The notes below the pieces were generated by a model. That model saw only the letters and a program-made list of their open reading frames with translations, was not told where the DNA came from and searched no databases. 64,000 bases of DNA from NCBI RefSeq assembly GCF_017745095.1, contig NZ_JAGHZZ010000001.1, forward strand, positions 124,001 through 188,000, given 5' to 3'. The position numbers and the translations under genes are program-made. Origin of the DNA: Sporocytophaga sp. (GTDB taxonomy: Bacteria; Bacteroidota; Bacteroidia; Cytophagales; Cytophagaceae). Shown piece by piece: positions 34,549 through 44,055 of the stretch (position 1 is the first letter of the stretch; each line of letters starts with the position of its first letter).

Positions 34549-35988
34549 ATGTTTAAATTTTTTAAAAGGTTAAGTATTTACGGAACATCGCCTGGCTATA
34601 AGACCTGGGAAAACAGAAATATTATCATTGCAAATAATATAGCTTTGTGTATTGCTGTACTTTTGAGCATTTTCATAATACTTGATTATTTTATGTATAG
34701 GTCTAGCCCAACTGTTGTGGCAATTTTTGTCTCAATAGTTATGCTAAATGTTTCCACTCTTTTCTTGTCAAAGTATGGATACATCAGGACTTCCAAATTT
34801 TTACTTACTGTTGCCAATTGTTCTGGTATGCTTATCATGACTATAGTCGATAAAAAATCAGGCATAGCTATTCACGATGCTTATTTTTTCCTTCCCCGCA
34901 CTGCTTTGCTGCTTTTGTGTATTATTCCTCTTGCTGTTTATCAGTTAGAAGAAAAGGTTGCATTACTCAGCAGTATGCTTTTTGGGTTATTGACACTTGT
35001 GTTGTTTGACCCCTTTCACTATTTATTTGGAGTGGATTATTATCAGATGGGTTTTCAGGATGACAAGTATTATTTCGCCAATGTTGTATTCTTTCTTTAT
35101 TATTCCTTCCTGATTGGCAGCTTCGGTTTTTTTAAGAAAAATATAGAATCATTTGAAAAAAAGAATCTGCTTCTGGTCCATTCGTTAAAGAGAAAAACAG
35201 AAACTGTACAAGCTCAGAAGGTGGATCTTGAAAGCAAAAACTTTATTCTTGAAAAGCTAATAAGTGAAAGAGATAAAGATCTTTCAAAGGTTACAGAAGA
35301 ACTTTTTAGGTACAATCAGGAATTATTAGAGTACTCATATACACTTTCGCATAAGATTCGTGGTCCTGTTGCAAGCGTGCTCGGTCTTCTAAATCTGATT
35401 GAAATAACAAGATCTCCTTCTGATATCAAAGAGTATCTTAAAAAGCTTGAACAATCTGTTCTTGCTCTGGATAATATTATTTATGATCTCAATAATATTG
35501 CAGATATTCAGCAGGAAAGCTACCAAGCCAGAGACCTCGTGTATTTTAGGGAAGAGTTTGAAAAGGTCATGAATCATCTAAGACCTCGGATCAGAGATTT
35601 TAATGTGAAGATTTCCGATGACTTTAAGGATGCTCCGGAAATATACTCAGTGCAGGAAAAGATCTATTATTTGCTGAATGAGTTGGTAACAAATGCAATT
35701 CAGTTCAGAAAACCAGATCATCAATTGGAAATATCTGTCAGGACTTACAGACAAGGAAATAATATTGTTGTGGAGGTTCGTGATAATGGCTCTGGAATGG
35801 ATCTGGATACTTATGGGGATGACCTGTTTAAACCTTTTAAAAGATTCCATCCAGACGCGTCAGGAACAGGGCTTGGATTGTATATACTTAAACTTATTGT
35901 TGAGAAGCTGCAGGGAGAGATTATAGCTGAAAGTTCTCGGAAGTTTGGAACGATATTCAAAGTTATTTTGAAAAATCGCTTAAATTAG
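34549..35988 (+). CDS. Membrane sensor histidine kinase
   Basis: This is a 479-residue kinase. About six transmembrane helices occupy residues 25-200 with short loops and no large periplasmic domain, so it may sense membrane state or a small ligand. A coiled coil (205-260) leads to the H-box SHKIRGPVASVLGL with His268. The ATPase domain has NELVTNAIQF, DNGSGMD (about 411-417) and GTGLGLYI (about 438-445). All boxes are intact. No response regulator is adjacent. The 67-bp gap to the upstream protease shows no clear terminator, so co-transcription is possible. Confidence 0.9.
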   Translation: MFKFFKRLSIYGTSPGYKTWENRNIIIANNIALCIAVLLSIFIILDYFMYRSSPTVVAIFVSIVMLNVSTLFLSKYGYIRTSKFLLTVANCSGMLIMTIVDKKSGIAIHDAYFFLPRTALLLLCIIPLAVYQLEEKVALLSSMLFGLLTLVLFDPFHYLFGVDYYQMGFQDDKYYFANVVFFLYYSFLIGSFGFFKKNIESFEKKNLLLVHSLKRKTETVQAQKVDLESKNFILEKLISERDKDLSKVTEELFRYNQELLEYSYTLSHKIRGPVASVLGLLNLIEITRSPSDIKEYLKKLEQSVLALDNIIYDLNNIADIQQESYQARDLVYFREEFEKVMNHLRPRIRDFNVKISDDFKDAPEIYSVQEKIYYLLNELVTNAIQFRKPDHQLEISVRTYRQGNNIVVEVRDNGSGMDLDTYGDDLFKPFKRFHPDASGTGLGLYILKLIVEKLQGEIIAESSRKFGTIFKVILKNRLN

Positions 35989-36230
35989 ACGATTCGTAAG
36001 GTATTTTATGCCTTTTTGTAAAATTGGCTTTGCACGATATTGTTTTCATGTCTAATTTAATCAATAAGTTAAAATGCTGTTACGACCTGTTTATCAAAAC
36101 CATACTTTGTTTTGTTCCGTAAAATGTAAAAATAGTACAAGTTTTCACTGACGGTTCAGGACACTGCAATTACGCATTTCTGTAAAAAATCAATTGAACA
36201 TTTAGTCTTGTAAAGTTAAATCATAGAGGT

Positions 36231-39200
36231 ATGCACTATAACTACCCTTTAAATTCATTGCTCTCAAAAATTTCTTCCGGAATATTTTTTGCTACAACGT
36301 TTTTCTTCTCTTCCGGCAATGCACAGGCTCAGAAAATTGAAGTTTGGCAAGGAGCAGTTAAACAACCCTATAACAGCACAGTAGCTTTTCCTCCTGCTGC
36401 CGAAACAACCCCTTCACTGAGCTTTATAATTAAGAATGCAGGAGATTCAGACCTTCAGTTAACCGGAGAGCCTTTGGTAAGATTGAACAAAGTCATAGAT
36501 TTCTTTCTAACAGAAGACCCATCTGCCTCAGTAATAAAACCGGGAGATTCTTCCGTATTTTCAATTTCTTATTTCCCATCTTCGGGTGATGTGAATACAG
36601 CCAGAATATTCATTTCTTCCAATGATCCGGACAATGAAACCTTTATTATGAATCTGGCAGGGCCTGGTAGTTTACTTTATACCTCGTTGAATCAATGGCC
36701 TGGCACAGTGGACCTACAATCTTTTGGAGATGCAGGTTATTCAGGAGGTGTTTCAGTTAATATAGAAAATGTAAAAATTTCTGGAAAGACAGGCACTTAT
36801 TGGGGGCCGGTTGTAGATTCAGATGGTCGACTATCACTGAGCCTTACTTATGATGGCTTCGCGGTATCTGATGATGAAGTGATGAAATTTTCACCAGAAG
36901 AAAGCAGTTTGGACAATGGCATTCTGGTCTGGAAAGGAAAATCGATACTAATTGACGCCATTGATGGAACCTCTCCTATAGTTTATACAAGAGCGACATT
37001 GAGAACTTCGAAAGGTGGTGGAGCAGCCTTTCCTTTAGTAAGTCCGGCTATTTTGGGTTTGCCTGCTCAAATTGGTGGTTTGATAAAATTTTCTTCAGAC
37101 AGTGAAAAGCTCGAAGCAAATCTTCTTGTAGAAGCTTCATTCTCTCCGGATACTGATTACATGCCATATCAAGAATTTTATGAGACAAAAGCAATTCCTG
37201 CAGACCCGACTTCGGCTTACTTTATAGGTAAGCAGGGTTTCTATTGGTACAATCTTTCTCCAGCAGTTGAAAATAATGTTGGGCTCGTGGTAAATGAAGG
37301 TGGTAAAGAAATCATAAATTCTGAGCTTTTGAATATCTATGATGAAAGCTCTTCGGAATCCATAACTTTTTATTTTGACCCAACTCTGACAGGCGACAAT
37401 CCTGTTAAAAATGAAACAGGATATTTAGTGCTGAAAGGTGATACTCTTAAGAAGTCGGATTCGTTTACACTTAAAGATCTTGAAGACGGCAATTTAAGTT
37501 TTGTTCATAATGGAGGAGATGCTTTTTTTCAAGACGAGTTTGCCTTTAGTGTTAAAGATGGAAAGGATGCGATTTCCCCGGAAATTGGTTCTTCACTATT
37601 TACTTTTAAAATTGAGATTGATCCTGTAAATGATCTGCCTGTGGCCAAGTCTGATACCATCTATGCTTCTTATAAAGGAAGTTATTCCGGACAGCTTAAA
37701 GCTAGTGATCCTGAGGAAAACAACCTGACTTTTGAGATTGTTGATCAGCCTTTGCATGCCTCAGTTAGTGTAAAGGAAGATGGCAGCTTTATATACACCT
37801 CGAATTCGGGAAGTTCTGGAACAGACTTTTTCACATTCAGAGTTAATGATGGTTTCGGATTTAGTAATCTTGCAAGTGTTATTGTGAATCTTATCAATGC
37901 CGCACCGTATGCTAAATCTGAACATATTACTACCAAAGAAAATGTTGATGTATCAGGTAAGCTTACAGCTTCTGATGCAGAAAATGGCAATATAACTTTT
38001 AGCATTGTTGCTGAAGGCAATAAAGGCAAAGTTGAAATCACAGACGAGGGAGATTTTATCTATAAGCCCGATGGCAACCTGTTTGGGACAGATGTATTTT
38101 TCTTCAAAGCAATTGATGATGCAGGAAATGAGTCGCCAGCAACTGCTTATTATGTTCACATAAAACCATCTTTGGACGAAGGAGATGTGCTCATAGCAGA
38201 TGTTGATAAAATTAGAATTATAGATGCTGTTACATCTCAAGACAGCATTATAGCTTCTGGAGAATACATTAAAGATGCGAGGAACATTTATTATAAAAAT
38301 GGAACAAGTTTATTTGTATTAGATGCAGAATCAGGTCTAATAAAAATAAATCCTGAAACAGGATTACAGACACTGTTGGTTGAAGTAACTCGCTTTAGCA
38401 TGCTTCCATCGGATCCTTTGGCCCCAGCCATGATTATGGACAGAGATGGTAACCTGGTTATGGCTGATGGCATGAATGGAGTGGTCAGAATAGATACAGC
38501 AACCGGATTCGTTGAGTCTGTCTATCAAGGTGGCGATCTCCAATTTGCTAGTGGAATATTGCAATTAAGAAATGGAGACTTGATTGTAGGAAACGGAGGT
38601 GTATTTTTTGGAGCGCCAAGTTCAATACTGAAAATTTCACCTAACAGTTCTGTTGTGACAATAAGCAGTGGTAATGATGTTTTACTTCCACTTGATATCG
38701 CATTAAAGGATCAAAATAATATCTATGTTGCCGACGGGGGTAGCCTTGCTTCAGGAACTGACGCCGTTTATAAGCTAAACCTTACCGATGGAACCAAAGA
38801 ACAGATTGCCGATGCAGGTGACCTTAACTGGCCTGCCGGAATAGATTTTCAGCAAAAGCAGGAGCTACTTTATGTTGTGAGTCAGGGGAATAAAAGTTTA
38901 TTCCAATATAATGCAAATGGAACAAAGTCGACAATATCAGTAAATGATGGCTTGGTAAATCCGTTCGGGCTTTTTGTAATTCAAAGAACAAACCTGAGAC
39001 CTGACTTTAATGCTATTGAAGCACTTTCGGGAAAATTCGGAACTGTTTACCGAATTAATCTTGATACAGTTTTAACTGACGATGTTGATCCTCTGAATGA
39101 GCTTTTGGTTGATGTCGAGTCGTCAGATAGAAGTGTTGTCGATGTATCAGTTGATGGCAGCATTATAACTTTAATCTGTCTTGGTTCAGGAAGTGCAGAT

Positions 39201-39992
39201 GTTTTTATTAAAGCTACGGACACTGACGGTGCCTATTCTTTGGAGGAATTTAAGGTATATGTAGACAGGGAAATTCAATATATCACATTTGATCCTATAC
39301 CTGATAAATCAATTACCAGTACTGATTTTACAATAGTGGCAAATTCAAATGCGCAATTGCCAGTAACATTCGAAGCTTTATCATCTAATGTTATAGTAGA
39401 GGGAGACAAAGTGCAGATTATTGGGCCGGGAATGGCAAAAATTAAAGCCAAACAGGAAGGTAATGATGAATTTGCTCCTGCAATACCTGTAATACGTTCG
39501 TTTTGTGTAGCGCCAGGTCAACCGGAAATAACCCAAGCTGCATTTGAAGACGGAACAATATTGTTAAACTCTAGTGATGAGGAAGGAAATCAATGGTATT
39601 TTAATAATCAACCAATTGAAGGAGAAGTGAGCAAAAGCTTATTGGCTACAAAGACAGGTTTTTATGGTGTTAAAACAGTAATTGAGGGCTGTGAGGGAGA
39701 GATGTCTGTTCTTGCAGATGTGCTAATTACTGGAATAAGTTCTAAGCTATCTTTAGCCCTTGTGCAAGTATTTCCAGTACCTGCGGATAATCAGATAACT
39801 GTTCATTTGGAAAATGCCGCTTCAGAAACAAGAATGGTCGAAGTCCTTGATGTTCTTGGACAAATTGTTTACACAACGTATTCAAATCAGGAGACGATCG
39901 AGATTAACATTGAAAATCTAAGCAGTGGGCAGTACTTGTTAAAACTAAGCACAGCAGAAGGTTTAATAACTAAGAGGTTTATAAAAAGATAA
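36231..39992 (+). CDS. Large multidomain surface protein with T9SS sorting domain
   Basis: This is a 1253-residue secreted protein. The signal region ends GNAQAQ. Domains in order: a choice-of-anchor D/DUF1573-like fold (35-145), an unassigned beta-rich region (145-335), a cadherin-like strand region (335-465), two tandem-95/Big_9-type Ig-like repeats (about 465-555 and 556-645, with PVAKSDTIYA and PYAKSEHITT), and a propeller of NHL-like blades (646-920, for example PAMIMDRDGNLVMADG). Ig-like units follow to about 1165, then the T9SS type A domain (VQVFPVPADNQITV, SGQYLLKLS). It is probably an adhesin or matrix protein. No enzyme motif was seen. A 242-bp gap precedes it. Confidence 0.9.
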   Translation: MHYNYPLNSLLSKISSGIFFATTFFFSSGNAQAQKIEVWQGAVKQPYNSTVAFPPAAETTPSLSFIIKNAGDSDLQLTGEPLVRLNKVIDFFLTEDPSASVIKPGDSSVFSISYFPSSGDVNTARIFISSNDPDNETFIMNLAGPGSLLYTSLNQWPGTVDLQSFGDAGYSGGVSVNIENVKISGKTGTYWGPVVDSDGRLSLSLTYDGFAVSDDEVMKFSPEESSLDNGILVWKGKSILIDAIDGTSPIVYTRATLRTSKGGGAAFPLVSPAILGLPAQIGGLIKFSSDSEKLEANLLVEASFSPDTDYMPYQEFYETKAIPADPTSAYFIGKQGFYWYNLSPAVENNVGLVVNEGGKEIINSELLNIYDESSSESITFYFDPTLTGDNPVKNETGYLVLKGDTLKKSDSFTLKDLEDGNLSFVHNGGDAFFQDEFAFSVKDGKDAISPEIGSSLFTFKIEIDPVNDLPVAKSDTIYASYKGSYSGQLKASDPEENNLTFEIVDQPLHASVSVKEDGSFIYTSNSGSSGTDFFTFRVNDGFGFSNLASVIVNLINAAPYAKSEHITTKENVDVSGKLTASDAENGNITFSIVAEGNKGKVEITDEGDFIYKPDGNLFGTDVFFFKAIDDAGNESPATAYYVHIKPSLDEGDVLIADVDKIRIIDAVTSQDSIIASGEYIKDARNIYYKNGTSLFVLDAESGLIKINPETGLQTLLVEVTRFSMLPSDPLAPAMIMDRDGNLVMADGMNGVVRIDTATGFVESVYQGGDLQFASGILQLRNGDLIVGNGGVFFGAPSSILKISPNSSVVTISSGNDVLLPLDIALKDQNNIYVADGGSLASGTDAVYKLNLTDGTKEQIADAGDLNWPAGIDFQQKQELLYVVSQGNKSLFQYNANGTKSTISVNDGLVNPFGLFVIQRTNLRPDFNAIEALSGKFGTVYRINLDTVLTDDVDPLNELLVDVESSDRSVVDVSVDGSIITLICLGSGSADVFIKATDTDGAYSLEEFKVYVDREIQYITFDPIPDKSITSTDFTIVANSNAQLPVTFEALSSNVIVEGDKVQIIGPGMAKIKAKQEGNDEFAPAIPVIRSFCVAPGQPEITQAAFEDGTILLNSSDEEGNQWYFNNQPIEGEVSKSLLATKTGFYGVKTVIEGCEGEMSVLADVLITGISSKLSLALVQVFPVPADNQITVHLENAASETRMVEVLDVLGQIVYTTYSNQETIEINIENLSSGQYLLKLSTAEGLITKRFIKR

Positions 39993-40011
39993 ACCCTTCT
40001 AAAATTTGGGC

Positions 40012-40049
40012 AAAAAAAGAGGCCGTCTCATAAGGACAGCCTCTTTTTT
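40012..40049. terminator. Bidirectional terminator between convergent genes
   Basis: AAAAAAAGAGGC and GCCTCTTTTTTT arms enclose an imperfect loop. The A-run and T-run on both flanks serve the plus-strand surface-protein gene and the convergent lipoprotein gene. Confidence 0.85.
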
Positions 40050-40069
40050 TTGTTATTAACGTTGTGTAT

Positions 40070-40873
40070 TTATTGACAGATATAAGAAACTTTAGAAGCG
40101 GTTTCAGTAGATCCGGAAACTGTATTATGTTTGGTCTTGACTTCTGTTACGTTTCCTTTATCATCATAACTATAGCTTATTTCATCTGTGGTTAAACCAA
40201 ATGGATAGGTAACTTTGGTAATAGGATTTTTAGTGCTTTTGCCTGTTGGGATAGGATCTGTATTAGATCCTGTAAGAGAGATGCCAGATTTGTTTTCTAC
40301 ACTTGTATCATATTCGTATTTCGTTATAAGAAACATCATTTCTTCTCCCATTTTATAATAAGTGCTTTGTAATACATTTCCTCCACTCACCTCGTAAGTA
40401 GTTATATAAGCATTTTTGGAAAGAACCTCTCCAGATGTATTAAAGATATAAGTATAAATGATTTTTCTGGTCAGGTAGCCATCCCCATTATATTGGTAAT
40501 AGACGGAGTCATAAGTAATAGAATCACTACCTATTGTTTTATTAAAGCTCTTCGCTGCAAATCCGTATTTATTTACTTCGATTTTAGATGTGCTTTTTAA
40601 TTTTCCGTCAAATCCTTTAGTATAAGTTCTGACATAAGCGCTGTCATAATCATATGTAGTATATTCACCAGATGCATTGTCAGTTACCTTAGTGATTTTT
40701 CCATCTGACGAATATTCACTTGTTGACAATACCTGATCATTAGCTCCTTTGACCTCTGCTACTTTGCAAGGGTTAACTGGAGCAACAGCAGAATCTTTAT
40801 CCTTCTTACAAGAAGCAAAGCATAGTAAAAATGCCATTGCGGAAACGGATAAATATGAAATATTTTTTTTCAT
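40070..40873 (-). CDS. Lipoprotein with YD/RHS-like repeats
   Basis: This is a 267-residue lipoprotein: signal peptide with lipobox FASC, then KKDKDSAVAP. The mature part repeats short strands ending in Tyr-Asp or Tyr-Gly turns: STSEYSSDGKITKVTDN, YQYNGDGYLTRKI, YSYDDKGNVTEVK. These resemble YD/RHS-type or DUF4595-like beta-helical repeats of Bacteroidota lipoproteins. No toxin domain is present, and the repeat block is short. The function is unknown. It is convergent with the large surface-protein gene. Confidence 0.78.
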   Translation of the reverse strand: MKKNISYLSVSAMAFLLCFASCKKDKDSAVAPVNPCKVAEVKGANDQVLSTSEYSSDGKITKVTDNASGEYTTYDYDSAYVRTYTKGFDGKLKSTSKIEVNKYGFAAKSFNKTIGSDSITYDSVYYQYNGDGYLTRKIIYTYIFNTSGEVLSKNAYITTYEVSGGNVLQSTYYKMGEEMMFLITKYEYDTSVENKSGISLTGSNTDPIPTGKSTKNPITKVTYPFGLTTDEISYSYDDKGNVTEVKTKHNTVSGSTETASKVSYICQ

Positions 40874-40991
40874 GGATTATGGTTTAATTCTTTAAAAATA
40901 CCTGTTTTTGATAAAAGAACCAATTTGGACGTTTGGGCAAGATTGAATAAAGAAATAAGTTAAAAACACAGATTGATATGAAATGAAAGGT

Positions 40992-41834
40992 TTAAAATTC
41001 ATCAAGTAATTCCTTTTCTTTGCTGGTGAGACTATCTAAGCCTTTTTCATTGATTTTGTCAAGTATCCTGTCTATATCTTTCTGCTTGTTGAATTTCCTG
41101 AGATTATATTCTTCGTCCTTACTCATATAGTCATTCCTTGAACTAAAAGAATTATTAATCAAGAGAATTTCAGGCATTGCCAGGATAAAATATAGGAATA
41201 TAATAGTCGGTGTAAGAAGGCAAAGAATAGGTATATAATTGTAGAAAATTATTTCAGGGTTCATTGCTATTGCCACTAGCGTACCTGTAAGAGCACCTCC
41301 GAGATGTGCATCATGCCCGATATTTCCTGCATTAGATTTTATTCCATAAATGGAAATTGCAACAAATATCAAAGCAAATAACCAACCTGGGATTTGTGCG
41401 GGAATTAAGATTAAACCTATTGAGATTCCAGGAAATAGGGCAACAGAGGCAAATATTAACCCGCAAATTGCTCCAGAAGCACCAATGGCACTATAGTTTC
41501 CATGATTTCTATGAATATATAGTGCGAACAAACTTCCTCCCAAAAGACTCAAAAAGTAAATCATCAGGAATTGTCCTGACCCCATTTGACTTTCTAGTGC
41601 TTCTGAAAAAGAAAAGAAAGCGTAAAGGTTAAAAATCAGGTGAAACCAGTTTGCATGAAGGAAACCTGAAGTAAGTAATCTTTTATAGTCCTTGGAAGCT
41701 AAAATATTGTCTACCCTAAAAAGGTATTTTTCAAAAAAGACTTTGTCTTTAAACCCACGATAAGAGAAATATACCGTGAGAAACATAATAACAACACTAA
41801 ATAATAATGCTGTGTTGGTTGAAAACTCTCCCAT
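40992..41834 (-). CDS. Rhomboid family intramembrane serine protease
   Basis: This is a 280-residue membrane protease. HANWFHLIFNLYAF (His60-Phe73) holds the oxyanion His/Asn pair, GASGAICG holds the catalytic Ser120, and GHDAHLGGALTG holds the catalytic His177. About six membrane helices fit the core rhomboid fold. A charged C-terminal tail of about 50 residues is cytoplasmic. It should cut transmembrane substrates near the membrane surface; the natural substrate is unknown. It stands alone with a 118-bp gap to the next lipoprotein gene. Confidence 0.92.
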   Translation of the reverse strand: MGEFSTNTALLFSVVIMFLTVYFSYRGFKDKVFFEKYLFRVDNILASKDYKRLLTSGFLHANWFHLIFNLYAFFSFSEALESQMGSGQFLMIYFLSLLGGSLFALYIHRNHGNYSAIGASGAICGLIFASVALFPGISIGLILIPAQIPGWLFALIFVAISIYGIKSNAGNIGHDAHLGGALTGTLVAIAMNPEIIFYNYIPILCLLTPTIIFLYFILAMPEILLINNSFSSRNDYMSKDEEYNLRKFNKQKDIDRILDKINEKGLDSLTSKEKELLDEF

Positions 41835-41960
41835 TTTTAATTGTTAGTTAAAAAAGATCCTATATAAAAATAAGAAATTTCAAGGAAAATTGCGAATGGG
41901 TAAGCGTTTTAACTTAGTACTTTTTGAACGATAAATAATTATGGTTTTTAAAGCTATCTA

Positions 41961-42155
41961 TTATAAATCAGCAATTTCCCTTTTTATTTTTTCAAATTGG
42001 CTAGTCGTTATCTGTTTGAGTTCATCAAAATCTATTTGATTCATTTCATATAATAAAATAGCATTTTCAAGACTAAAAGTGCAGGCCTCAAGATATAAGA
42101 TTTTTGTATGTAGTCTTCGTACATAGATGTAGTTTGTTTCTTTGTTTGTTTCCAT
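41961..42155 (-). CDS. Small helical protein, paralog of the one at 43611
   Basis: This 64-residue protein has no signal peptide. Its core RRLHTKILYLEACTFSLENA (residues about 13-32), then ILLYEMNQIDFDEL, is nearly identical to the protein at 43611-43808 (RRLHTKILYIEACAFSLENA, ILLHEMGQMTFEEL). The rest is helical and charged. Both genes start within the context GCTATGGA and have a similar A/T-rich leader (TTTAAACTTTTT here). The ATG at 42155 is chosen because it aligns the two paralogs. No family was recognised. The high conservation of the core against changing ends suggests a functional interface. Confidence 0.7.
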   Translation of the reverse strand: METNKETNYIYVRRLHTKILYLEACTFSLENAILLYEMNQIDFDELKQITTSQFEKIKREIADL

Positions 42156-42206
42156 AGCGTTTGAGTTTAAAAAGTTTAAATATAGGTATAATATTACACA
42201 ATTCAA

Positions 42207-42218
42207 GTATTATAATAC
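42207..42218. promoter_or_regulatory. Palindrome between divergent small-protein and HTH genes
   Basis: GTATTATAATAC is a perfect 12-bp palindrome. It lies 52 bp from the ATG at 42155 (minus) and 63 bp from the ATG at 42281 (plus), so one bound dimer could control both genes. The HTH product of the right-hand gene is the obvious candidate. Function is inferred. Confidence 0.4.
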
Positions 42219-42280
42219 ACAAATAGTGTTAAAATATACTTTACATGTGGTTATTTTTACCTTTAGATTTACCCTGTATC

Positions 42281-42589
42281 ATGAAAGATCTTGGTAACAT
42301 TTTAAAATCACTCAGAATCTCTAAGGGAATAAGCCAGGACGCTCTAGCTTTTGAAATAGAGATTTCACTTTCCACCTATTCAAAATTGGAAAGGGGGTTA
42401 GGAGACATAACACTTTCCAAGCTTGAAAAACTTGCTGCTTTTTATGGGATGGATGTAGTAGAAGTTCTTTTGTATGGTTCCAGCTCTTCGGCTGTTCCTA
42501 ATATTTGTAAAAAGCTAATTGAAGAAAAGGATAAAGAAATCATGAACCTTCAAAAAGATTTGATTGAAGCTTTGAAAAAGAAGATGTAG
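42281..42589 (+). CDS. XRE-family HTH transcriptional regulator
   Basis: This is a 102-residue DNA-binding protein. KDLGNILKSLRISKGISQDALAFEIEISLSTYSKLERG (shown in parts: LRISKGISQDALAF, ISLSTYSKLERG) is a canonical XRE helix-turn-helix at about residues 8-40, followed by LSKLEKLAAFYGMDVVEVL. The final 35 residues form a charged helix that may mediate dimerisation. The ATG at 42281 matches the usual XRE start; an upstream extension of 12 codons is possible. The gene is divergent from the small helical protein. Confidence 0.85.
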   Translation: MKDLGNILKSLRISKGISQDALAFEIEISLSTYSKLERGLGDITLSKLEKLAAFYGMDVVEVLLYGSSSSAVPNICKKLIEEKDKEIMNLQKDLIEALKKKM

Positions 42590-42777
42590 CTCAGATTTTT
42601 TAGATTTTTTCGCACAAATACTTGACAGTCAGTATGGATTTATATTTTTCATAGGTTTTTATTGTTTTCTAAGGGAGAAAATAGTTTTTACATATAACTT
42701 TACTCATATCTTTTATTTTTATAGATTTAACATGTTGTAAATAAATATTTTAATCATAATTTAACCGCCAGTAAAAA

Positions 42778-43203
42778 ATGATTGATTTATCTCTCGTTGG
42801 GAAACGCCTAAAGCAATTTCTAGATACGAAAAGGATGAAAATTAATGAGTTAGGGAAAGCCAGTGATACAGCCGGAACCCAAATTTATAACATTATAAAG
42901 GGAAAGAAATACGGAGTTGACAAATTTATCAGTGTCGTGCGGGAGGTGCCGGATCTTAATCTTTATTGGTTATTGTTTGAGGAAGGGGAAATGTACAAAA
43001 ATGACCATGTGGCTTCGGACATTAAAGATAAACCCGAGTATCTGAAAATGGAAATTGAAAATTTGAAGTCCCTCATCAGTTACCAGGAGCTCACTCTTAA
43101 TGTTTATAAGAAGTCCTTGGAAATGGCGGTTTCTACCAATGAAGATCTTAAAGAATTACTTGATTTTTATCAGAAGTTAATAGAAAAGGAAAAGGACGGC
43201 TAG
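42778..43203 (+). CDS. HTH regulator with C-terminal coiled coil
   Basis: This is a 141-residue protein. The N-terminal 70 residues look like a Cro/CI or phage-repressor-type HTH: VGKRLKQFLDTKRMKINELG, then AGTQIYNIIKGKKYGVDKF, and PDLNLYWLLFEEGEMY. The last 60 residues form a coiled coil (YLKMEIENLKSLISYQEL, then ELLDFYQKLIEKE). The small gene downstream starts 15-27 bp later and also ends in a coiled coil, so the two products may interact. Direct evidence for that is lacking. Confidence 0.75.
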   Translation: MIDLSLVGKRLKQFLDTKRMKINELGKASDTAGTQIYNIIKGKKYGVDKFISVVREVPDLNLYWLLFEEGEMYKNDHVASDIKDKPEYLKMEIENLKSLISYQELTLNVYKKSLEMAVSTNEDLKELLDFYQKLIEKEKDG

Positions 43204-43230
43204 TAGATTTTTATAAAAATGGTTACAGCT

Positions 43231-43464
43231 ATGGAAATTAATATTAAAACTTGTGATAACGGGGAGGCTGTTACAAGAAAAAATGTCGAGATTATAAAAG
43301 TTGACGGGAAGATTTATGTCCAGATGGACAACTTGGATCATGGGGAAAATTTAATGATTTTGGCAGATTCACTTTCAGCTGAAATGGTAATACTCCAGGA
43401 TCGGATCAGAGTCTTGGAAGAACGACTGCGCATGCTTGAATCAAACTCAGGCACAAATTTTTAA
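43231..43464 (+). CDS. Small coiled-coil protein, unknown
   Basis: This 77-residue protein starts MEINIKTCDNGEAV. A start 12 bp upstream (MVTAMEIN) is also possible. The N-terminal half is strand-like (VEIIKVDGKIYVQMDNL). The C-terminal half is a regular coiled coil (LSAEMVILQDRIRVLEERL). It lies just after the HTH/coiled-coil gene, probably in the same operon. No family was recognised. Confidence 0.6.
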   Translation: MEINIKTCDNGEAVTRKNVEIIKVDGKIYVQMDNLDHGENLMILADSLSAEMVILQDRIRVLEERLRMLESNSGTNF

Positions 43465-43610
43465 TCGAATTTTTTACAATCAAAAGTGTGGAAAATTATT
43501 TTCAATTTCCAGGTAAATAAATAAACTTAATTTTTCGTTAACATTATAGGTTACTGGAAGTTGTCTAGTGTTTTTAATTGTTGTTTAACTTTTTTCTAAA
43601 TCTTTTTGCT

Positions 43611-43808
43611 ATGGATTTAAAACGCAATCAAACGAATGAGCTTTTTATAAGAAGGTTGCATACAAAAATACTTTATATTGAAGCGTGTGCATTTAGCCTA
43701 GAGAATGCTATTCTATTACACGAAATGGGCCAGATGACTTTTGAGGAGTTAGAAACCCATGTTGATGCTCAACTTAAAAAAATTGTAAAAGAAGTAAGGG
43801 TAGAGTAG
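43611..43808 (+). CDS. Small helical protein, paralog of the one at 41961
   Basis: This 65-residue protein has no signal peptide. It shares RRLHTKILYxEACxFSLENA and ILLxEMxQ with the protein encoded at 41961-42155 on the other strand. The ATG at 43611 lies in GCTATGGA, the same context as the paralog. The leader (TTTAACTTTTTT) is also alike, so the duplication included the regulatory region. Helical throughout, with an acidic and basic tail (LKKIVKEVRVE). A 147-bp gap precedes it. Confidence 0.7.
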   Translation: MDLKRNQTNELFIRRLHTKILYIEACAFSLENAILLHEMGQMTFEELETHVDAQLKKIVKEVRVE

Positions 43809-44055
43809 ATTGAAATTCCCTTATAACTGTGCGATTATTTAAGAGGAAGGAGTTTCATGGTTTTGACTTTCATCAAAAGTGTAGCTTTGGGTTCCTTTAA
43901 TAAGGATGGTTGTTCGTGTGCTCTGCCATTTTGTTTTTCATGTTTTATAGAGTAATAACAGCTATGTAGAATTTCGCTTTGTACCTGTCAATGAATTGGG
44001 ACAGAAGGGTAACATTTTCTTTCACGGCCTGTTTTACCGTGAAATAGAAATTTCA

